The notes under the pieces were generated by a model. It saw only the letters and a program-made list of their open reading frames with translations, was not told the DNA's origin and did not search any database. The position numbers and the translations under genes are program-made. A stretch of 34,912 bases of DNA, from positions 1-34,912 of IMG/VR virus record IMGVR_UViG_3300025896_000088. The stretch is one strand, 5' to 3'. Below, in pieces: positions 30,887 to 34,912 of this stretch (within the stretch, counting starts at the first letter, position 1; each line of letters starts with the position of its first letter). The DNA is from a virus.

Positions 30887-31855
30887 ATGGCACTTAAAAT
30901 AACAAAGACACAAGAAGCAATCAAAGTAGAGAATTTAATAATGGTTATTTTCGGGCAACCCGGAACTGGTAAGAGTAGTTTAGCATTCAGTGCGAATAAA
31001 CCTTTATTATTAGACTTTGATAATGGTGTACATAGAACTATTGGGCGTAAAGATTGCGTTCAAGTTGCAAGCTGGAAAGACGTTGCAGATTTAAATGAGA
31101 AAGATTTAAAAGACTATGATACGATTATCATTGATACCGTTAGTAAAGCTCTTGATTCTTTATCTGTAGAATTAATTATTAACGACCCTAAGCTGGGTAA
31201 ACGCAGTGGGGAGCTAGGGTTAAATGGTTATGGAGCATTAGGTAATGCATTCAAAGCATTTTTAAATAAAATTAGAAGCTTTAAAAAAGATATTATTTTA
31301 ATCGCTCAAGTAACAGAAGATAAAGACGGTGAGCAAACTTGTATGCGTATTAAGACATCAGGTAAACAAGCACGTGAAACAATAAGTGAAGCATCAGATA
31401 TGATAGGTTATTACCATATGCAAGGGAAACAACGCATCCTTGATTTTAACCCAACTGAAACACATACGGGTAAAAACTGGGCATTACTTCCAGAGTTAGA
31501 GATACCTCACTTATTAGAAGAAACTACATACTTAGCTGATTTAATTAATGATGTTAAAGAAAAGATTAATACTAAGACAGCAGCGCAAGAGAAAGCCGAA
31601 GAGGACTTTAATGCTGCGCTAGAATTAATTAATCACGTAAATACTGCAAGCGATTGCACCTCTTTAACTAAGCATGGTGTTATTCAAAATAATGTTGTAT
31701 TAAAACAAAAGCTTATGGATAAAGCTAAAGAATTAAATTTTATTTTCGACTCTAAGTTAAAAGCTTTTACTTCTAAAGAAATTGAAATTAATCCAGAAGT
31801 TGCAGCACAAGCAGATTCTTATTTTGAGAAAGTAGATGATGCTAAATTACAATAA
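30887..31855 (+). CDS. Sak4-like RecA-fold ATPase (phage recombination)
   Basis: 322 aa. Walker A is GQPGTGKS (23-30) in MVIFGQPGTGKSSL, Walker B is DTIIIDTV (78-85), and SFKKDIILIAQV looks like the following strand. The family (AAA_24/Sak4 type) helps single-strand annealing and works with an SSB, which is encoded nearby. The C-terminal third (from about 225) is a helical tail. AAAGGA lies 8 bases before the ATG. The 3' end overlaps the exonuclease gene by 20 bases. Confidence 0.87.
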   Translation: MALKITKTQEAIKVENLIMVIFGQPGTGKSSLAFSANKPLLLDFDNGVHRTIGRKDCVQVASWKDVADLNEKDLKDYDTIIIDTVSKALDSLSVELIINDPKLGKRSGELGLNGYGALGNAFKAFLNKIRSFKKDIILIAQVTEDKDGEQTCMRIKTSGKQARETISEASDMIGYYHMQGKQRILDFNPTETHTGKNWALLPELEIPHLLEETTYLADLINDVKEKINTKTAAQEKAEEDFNAALELINHVNTASDCTSLTKHGVIQNNVVLKQKLMDKAKELNFIFDSKLKAFTSKEIEINPEVAAQADSYFEKVDDAKLQ

Positions 31856-32510
31856 ATTTATGGGTGTTACTCGTTTAGATGAGTACACTCAATTTTGTAG
31901 TGGGTTGTTATATAACTTAGGCGATAACCCACCTGAATACACGCCAGAGTTATTTGTTCGTAAGCTATTAAAGCTAGACCCACCATCTTTAAAAATGTAT
32001 GCTGGGATTGCAGTTCATAAAGCTGTAGAATTAATGCAAGATGGTGTTATTCATAATGGTACGATCGTTGATGAGTGGACTATTAATTGCAATAAGGATA
32101 TTATAATTGAGACTCCAGATTGTAGAGAGTTAGCTATTCAAAAAAGTATCGATGATGTAACAATATTCGGGCGTGTTGATAGTTTAGACAGTAGCACTGT
32201 TCATGACTTTAAAACTACCGGAAGTTATAACTATGAGAAATATCAAGCAAGTTATCAATGGCGAACATATCTATGGATATTAAATTATGATCGATTTATT
32301 TATGATGTTGCAATTACTAAAACTGACGAGGATAAAAAGATTGTAGATATCATGGATTATAAGAAAATTGAATTAAGAAGATATCCGAATTTAGATAATG
32401 ATGTTGAAAATAAAATCAGGGATTATGTGTATTGCTTAAAACAATTAGCACCATTGATTTTAAAAGTAGCGAGAGAAAATAATATTGACTGGAAATATAG
32501 GAGTAAATAA
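31836..32510 (+). CDS. PD-(D/E)XK exonuclease (Cas4/RecB-like)
   Basis: 224 aa. Motifs: AGIAVHKAVEL with His61, FGRVDSLD with Asp115, TVHDFKTTG with Asp124 and Lys126, and YQWRTYLW with Gln141 and Tyr145. This is the set of Cas4/RecB-type nucleases that degrade one strand for recombination. It is coupled to the Sak4-like gene. The first ATG (31836) and the second (31839) share a GAGAAAG ribosome site; the later ATG at 31860 has none. Confidence 0.87.
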   Translation: MMLNYNKFMGVTRLDEYTQFCSGLLYNLGDNPPEYTPELFVRKLLKLDPPSLKMYAGIAVHKAVELMQDGVIHNGTIVDEWTINCNKDIIIETPDCRELAIQKSIDDVTIFGRVDSLDSSTVHDFKTTGSYNYEKYQASYQWRTYLWILNYDRFIYDVAITKTDEDKKIVDIMDYKKIELRRYPNLDNDVENKIRDYVYCLKQLAPLILKVARENNIDWKYRSK

Positions 32511-32511
32511 A

Positions 32512-32566
32512 ATGGAACATTCAATATTTAGAAGCACTAAATCTTCATTTTAAGAAAGGTAATTAA
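32512..32566 (+). pseudogene. Remnant of a paralogue of the 66-aa left gene
   Basis: GGAGTAAATAAAATGGAA matches the start of the 507-707 gene nearly base for base. A short frame (MEHSIFRSTKSSF) follows, and the other frame reads LEALNLHFKKGN, close to the end of that gene (LEFIDLHFKKEEE). Eighteen bases (32541-32558) are identical. The middle is missing and the frame is shifted, so this is a deletion remnant. Confidence 0.6.
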
Positions 32567-32567
32567 G

Positions 32568-32732
32568 ATGCGTTTAAATGAAATGTCTACTGAGGATTTA
32601 GTTAAGTTAAAAATATCATTATCTACTCCTCAAGAAATTTTTACTTATGGAAGAGCACAAATGATGGAACATGCAAGTTTTTTATTGTTACGAGTAACGA
32701 TAGAATTAATGAAAAGAAAGACAAGAGTGTAA
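32568..32732 (+). CDS. Small helical protein, unknown function
   Basis: 54 aa: MRLNEMSTEDLVKLKISLS, then a mid part (PQEIFTYGRAQMMEHASF) and a basic helical end (LLRVTIELMKRKTRV). GAAAGG lies 9 bases before the ATG. No family recognised. It sits between the exonuclease and the winged-helix-like gene, so it may be a recombination accessory protein. Confidence 0.65.
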   Translation: MRLNEMSTEDLVKLKISLSTPQEIFTYGRAQMMEHASFLLLRVTIELMKRKTRV

Positions 32733-32793
32733 ATAATAACAAAAGCATAATTTTTTTATAATAGTTGGATAATTTTAAAAAGGAAGTAACTAA

Positions 32794-32991
32794 ATGAAAA
32801 GTAAAATAATAGATCTATATAAATTTATAGAACAAGGTAAAACACGTAGTGCAATGAATGACTACTTGACTAAAACATACGGCTGTGGTTTTACAACTGC
32901 ACGCTTATATATTGATATACTTGTGTTGTTTAATGTAATTATTAAAAATAAAGAAGGCTTATTTATTCCGGGAGTAAAAGGAAATGTTTAA
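32794..32991 (+). CDS. Small winged-helix-like protein, possible DNA binder
   Basis: 65 aa. The order helix, turn, helix (TRSAMNDYLTKTYGCGF, TTARLYIDILVLFNVI) followed by a short hairpin (IIKNKEGLFIPG) resembles a compact winged helix. AAAAAGGAAG lies before the ATG. A run of seven T and TATAAT lies just upstream, without a -35 box. It overlaps the SSB gene by 8 bases. It is a second, weaker candidate for a regulator. Confidence 0.6.
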   Translation: MKSKIIDLYKFIEQGKTRSAMNDYLTKTYGCGFTTARLYIDILVLFNVIIKNKEGLFIPGVKGNV

Positions 32992-33349
32992 ATTAATCTG
33001 TACTGGCAATGTAGGAAAGGCTCCAACTCAAAGAGCAAATAACGCAGGTGAAACCTTTGTAACTTTTAGCTTGGGTGTTTCAATAGGAACTAAACAAAAC
33101 CCCAAAACTAACTGGGTTGAAATAAGTTGTAATGGGAAATTAGCAGAGGTTGCAGCTAAGTACATTGTGGTTGGAAGTAAGATCTTAGTTGAGGGATTTC
33201 CTACCGCTAATGCTTATATCAATAAAGAAAATAAAGCTGTTGGAACTCTTAGAATTAGTGCCAATAATATTGAGTTTTTAAGTTCTAATAAAAGCGAGCA
33301 TACCCAAGAAGTGAACGGGAATCTTAAAGATAATGAACCACCATTTTAA
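32984..33349 (+). CDS. ssb: Single-stranded DNA-binding protein
   Basis: 121 aa. An OB-fold of SSB type: MFKLICTGNVGKAP at the start, FVTFSLGVSIG, a central WVEISCNGKLAEVAAKYIVV, and GSKILVEGFP. The tail is acidic and ends DNEPPF, like the DDDIPF tip that binds host partner proteins. It would coat single strands for the Sak4-like ATPase and for replication. GGAG and AGGAA lie before the ATG. Confidence 0.9.
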   Translation: MFKLICTGNVGKAPTQRANNAGETFVTFSLGVSIGTKQNPKTNWVEISCNGKLAEVAAKYIVVGSKILVEGFPTANAYINKENKAVGTLRISANNIEFLSSNKSEHTQEVNGNLKDNEPPF

Positions 33350-33358
33350 AGGTTTATT

Positions 33359-33601
33359 ATGAGTACCGATCAATTCGAAAGGAAGCTATTAGAATATGGA
33401 TTTATTAGACATCCTTTAAAAGATATGGCTGAATACTTTGATTTCACTATAAAGAAAAAAACAGAAGACATAAGATTTCAAGAGCTGATGTCTCAAGCAA
33501 ATTGTGATTATAACTTTAACATTAGCTCTAAACATTTTAACTCTATAGATGAAATTGAAGAATGGATATTAATATCATTAAGAAAGTATTTACGTCAATA
33601 A
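33359..33601 (+). CDS. Small acidic protein, unknown function
   Basis: 80 aa, with a helical start (DQFERKLLEYGFI), an acidic middle and SIDEIEEWILISLRKYL at the end. AAAGG lies 8 bases before the ATG. It lies between SSB and the VRR-NUC gene, so a role in recombination is possible. No family recognised. Confidence 0.65.
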   Translation: MSTDQFERKLLEYGFIRHPLKDMAEYFDFTIKKKTEDIRFQELMSQANCDYNFNISSKHFNSIDEIEEWILISLRKYLRQ

Positions 33602-33611
33602 AGGAATACTT

Positions 33612-34016
33612 ATGCAGTATATAGAATTTCAACATCAAAAAGCTCTATTCCAGTGGGCTAAACACCCACTAGTTTTAAAAGAATATCCAGAACTAGAAAT
33701 GCTCTATGCTAATAGGAATACTCAACGTGCTGCTAGTAAGGCACAAGCAGCACGCATTAAAGCTGAGGGTAGCAAAGCTGGAGTGCCTGATATATTCCTA
33801 CCAATTGCTCAATGTCACTATAATGGCTTATATATAGAAATGAAAGCCCCAGATCGAAAACCTAAAACATCTAGGGGTAAAGGTGGGCTAAGTCCTGAAC
33901 AAATAGAATTTTTCCCTAAATTAGAAGAACGCGGTTATTTAGTTGAAGTATGTTATAGCTGGGAAGAAGCCAAAACTGTTTTAATCAATTATATAACTGG
34001 CGCTTATAACCCTTGA
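33612..34016 (+). CDS. VRR-NUC nuclease
   Basis: 134 aa. Motifs: EFQHQKALFQWA, SKAGVPDIFLP (the Asp of GxPD), LYIEMKAP (Glu and Lys), LSPEQIEFF, and a last strand GYLVEVCYSWEEA. VRR-NUC enzymes cut structured DNA such as flaps or Holliday junctions. With the upstream recombination genes, it would resolve branched replicating DNA before packaging. AAGGAATACTT precedes the ATG. Confidence 0.9.
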   Translation: MQYIEFQHQKALFQWAKHPLVLKEYPELEMLYANRNTQRAASKAQAARIKAEGSKAGVPDIFLPIAQCHYNGLYIEMKAPDRKPKTSRGKGGLSPEQIEFFPKLEERGYLVEVCYSWEEAKTVLINYITGAYNP

Positions 34017-34063
34017 TAATACTACATTCTTTGCACTGCACAATAAATAGATTAAGAAAAGAT

Positions 34064-34093
34064 TTGACTTACATTATAGCAATTTGCTATAGT
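34064..34093 (+). promoter_or_regulatory. Promoter for the far-right accessory genes
   Basis: TTGACT (34064-34069), 18 bases, TATAGT (34088-34093). The operator O3 covers spacer and -10. Confidence 0.85.
34075..34091. promoter_or_regulatory. Operator O3, the most symmetric site
   Basis: TATAGCAATTTGCTATA: two perfect 8-bp arms (TATAGCAA / TTGCTATA) around one base, the form of a dimeric repressor site. Confidence 0.85.
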
Positions 34094-34148
34094 AATGTTG
34101 TAGAAGAAAATTAATGATTGTTTATTGATAATTTTAAAAGGTCTAATA

Positions 34149-34295
34149 ATGAAAAAAATAATTAAAATAATTTTACTAATAATATTTGCTATTGTAATTG
34201 GGTATCAATTAATTAAAGATAATGAATTAGAAGAATTAAATCAAGCATTTTTTTACCATGTGATAGAAGCTGGTTTTATAAATGGGAGTAAATAA
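34149..34295 (+). CDS. 48-residue membrane-anchored protein
   Basis: A single membrane segment (MKKIIKIILLIIFAIVIGYQ) is followed by a short acidic part (DNELEELNQAF) and ends INGSK. AAAAGG lies before the ATG. It is the first gene from the operator-controlled promoter. No family recognised. Its 3' end (GGGAGTAAATAA) carries the ribosome site of the next gene. Confidence 0.7.
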   Translation: MKKIIKIILLIIFAIVIGYQLIKDNELEELNQAFFYHVIEAGFINGSK

Positions 34296-34296
34296 A

Positions 34297-34713
34297 ATGA
34301 AAATAAAAGAAATATTTAAAAAGGAAAATGGAATGAAAGAAGTATTATTAAATAAAATTATCGATAAAATATTAGCTGATGACTCAGTTACATCAACAGA
34401 GAATACGAATAAAATAGATTCTTATTTTTTAAACAAAAAAGTTATTATTAGAACTTATTCCGCAGGAGTTCATTTTGGTACTTTAATCGAAAAATCAAAA
34501 GATGAAGTTATTTTAAAAGATTCTCGGAGGCTATGGTATTGGCAAACAACGAATAAAGGGATATCATTAAATGAAGTAGCGAATACAGGACTACACAACG
34601 ATAGTAAAGTATGCGCTTCTATTGGTTTACTTTGGTTACAGGCTATAGAAATTTTAATATGTACCAATGATGCTATAGAAAGTATTGAGGGGAAAAATGA
34701 GTATAAAGCATAA
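34297..34713 (+). CDS. DUF6948-like protein
   Basis: 138 aa from the ATG at 34297 (GGGAG upstream; an ATG at 34282 lies before the previous stop). The C-terminal 90 residues have the pattern I recall for DUF6948: VIIRTYSAGVHFGTL, EVILKDSRRLWYW, SLNEVANTG, and an end LQAIEILICTNDAIESIEG. The first 45 residues are a charged helix. The function of this family is unknown to me. It overlaps the Gly-rich gene by 17 bases. Family recognition is from memory and unverified. Confidence 0.72.
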   Translation: MKIKEIFKKENGMKEVLLNKIIDKILADDSVTSTENTNKIDSYFLNKKVIIRTYSAGVHFGTLIEKSKDEVILKDSRRLWYWQTTNKGISLNEVANTGLHNDSKVCASIGLLWLQAIEILICTNDAIESIEGKNEYKA

Positions 34714-34912
34714 AATAGTTAAAAGTGGCTGGGGCAATGGCGATGGTGATGGCAGTGGCAATGGCTGGGGCAGTGGCAGGGGTGATGGCAGGGGCTATGG
34801 CAGGGGCTATGGCTGGGGCGATGGTGATGGCAGTGGCGATGGCGATGGCTGGGGCGATGGAGATGGCAGTGGCAGTGGCTGGGGCAGTGGCAGTGGCAGT
34901 GGCTGGGGCAGT
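34697..34912 (+). CDS. Gly-X repeat protein, open at the window end (partial)
   Basis: At least 72 residues: MSIKHKIVKSGW, followed by glycine at every second position with Asp, Ser, Trp, Asn, Arg or Tyr between (GNGDGDGSGNGWGSG). The reading frame stays open to the last base. GAGGGG lies before the ATG. Similar Gly-repeat proteins accompany DUF6948-type genes as far as I remember. It might be a flexible, low-complexity phase-forming or adhesive protein; no domain is visible. Confidence 0.72.
   Translation, partial: MSIKHKIVKSGWGNGDGDGSGNGWGSGRGDGRGYGRGYGWGDGDGSGDGDGWGDGDGSGSGWGSGSGSGWGS
34727..34912. repeat. GGC-NNN hexanucleotide repeat, high GC
   Basis: About 30 units of GGC or GGT/GGG/GGA followed by a variable codon, in an otherwise AT-rich genome. 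The window ends inside it, so the array may be longer, and assembly may have broken here. Confidence 0.9.

Noticed and set aside
1-34912. Integrated prophage
   Set aside because: No integrase, att-like repeat, tRNA or flanking host gene in the window. Temperate life cannot be excluded, as the ends are missing.

Overview
The window is almost all of a tailed-phage genome (podovirus type: T7-like tail and ejection proteins, with a Bordetella BPP-1-like head gene order). The DNA is strongly AT-rich, Shine-Dalgarno sites of the AAAGGA / GGAG type precede most genes, and many genes overlap. The endolysin is a glycoside hydrolase family 19 enzyme, and the tailspike ends in a pyocin-knob-like domain, so the host is probably an AT-rich Gram-negative bacterium, perhaps gammaproteobacterial. 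The host cannot be named from the sequence. No integrase, phage RNA polymerase, DNA polymerase, tRNA or CRISPR array was found. Whether the phage is temperate cannot be decided, although there are repressor-type operators and one candidate HTH regulator.

Layout. (1) 1-2503, plus strand: a partial gene and nine small accessory genes, including a two-TM protein, two neighbouring genes that look like Tad2/DUF2829-type small domains, and a zinc-ribbon protein. (2) 2504-26139, minus strand, read right to left: terminase small and large subunits, a sigma70-type promoter with a downstream stem-loop, portal, scaffold, major capsid protein, tail tubular proteins A- and B-like, three ejection (internal virion) proteins of 140, about 171 and 899 aa, a 1714-aa giant protein with a zinc-metallopeptidase motif, the tailspike, and lysis genes. 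An HNH endonuclease gene sits at the 5' end of the gp14-like gene. (3) 26132-30723, minus strand: early genes for replication (winged-helix initiator with an intragenic repeat array, DnaC-like loader), a candidate XRE regulator, a second HNH gene, a structured non-coding region with a terminator, and an exported protein. (4) 30724-30886: a divergent promoter pair, each overlapped by a related 17-bp palindromic operator. (5) 30887-34016, plus strand: a recombination module (Sak4-like RecA-fold ATPase, PD-(D/E)XK exonuclease, SSB, VRR-NUC nuclease). (6) 34064-34912: a third operator-promoter drives a small membrane protein, a DUF6948-type protein and a Gly-X repeat protein that runs off the end of the window.

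How it fits together. The initiator and loader probably recruit the host DnaB helicase to an origin lying inside the initiator gene, as in lambda O. The Sak4/exonuclease/SSB/VRR-NUC set would make and process concatemers, which the terminase packages. The same operator at three promoters suggests that one regulator controls the leftward early, rightward early and far-right accessory transcripts. The head/tail promoter at 24326-24354 lacks that operator. The right end stops inside a hexanucleotide repeat and the left end starts inside a gene, so the window is probably an assembly break in a larger or circular genome.
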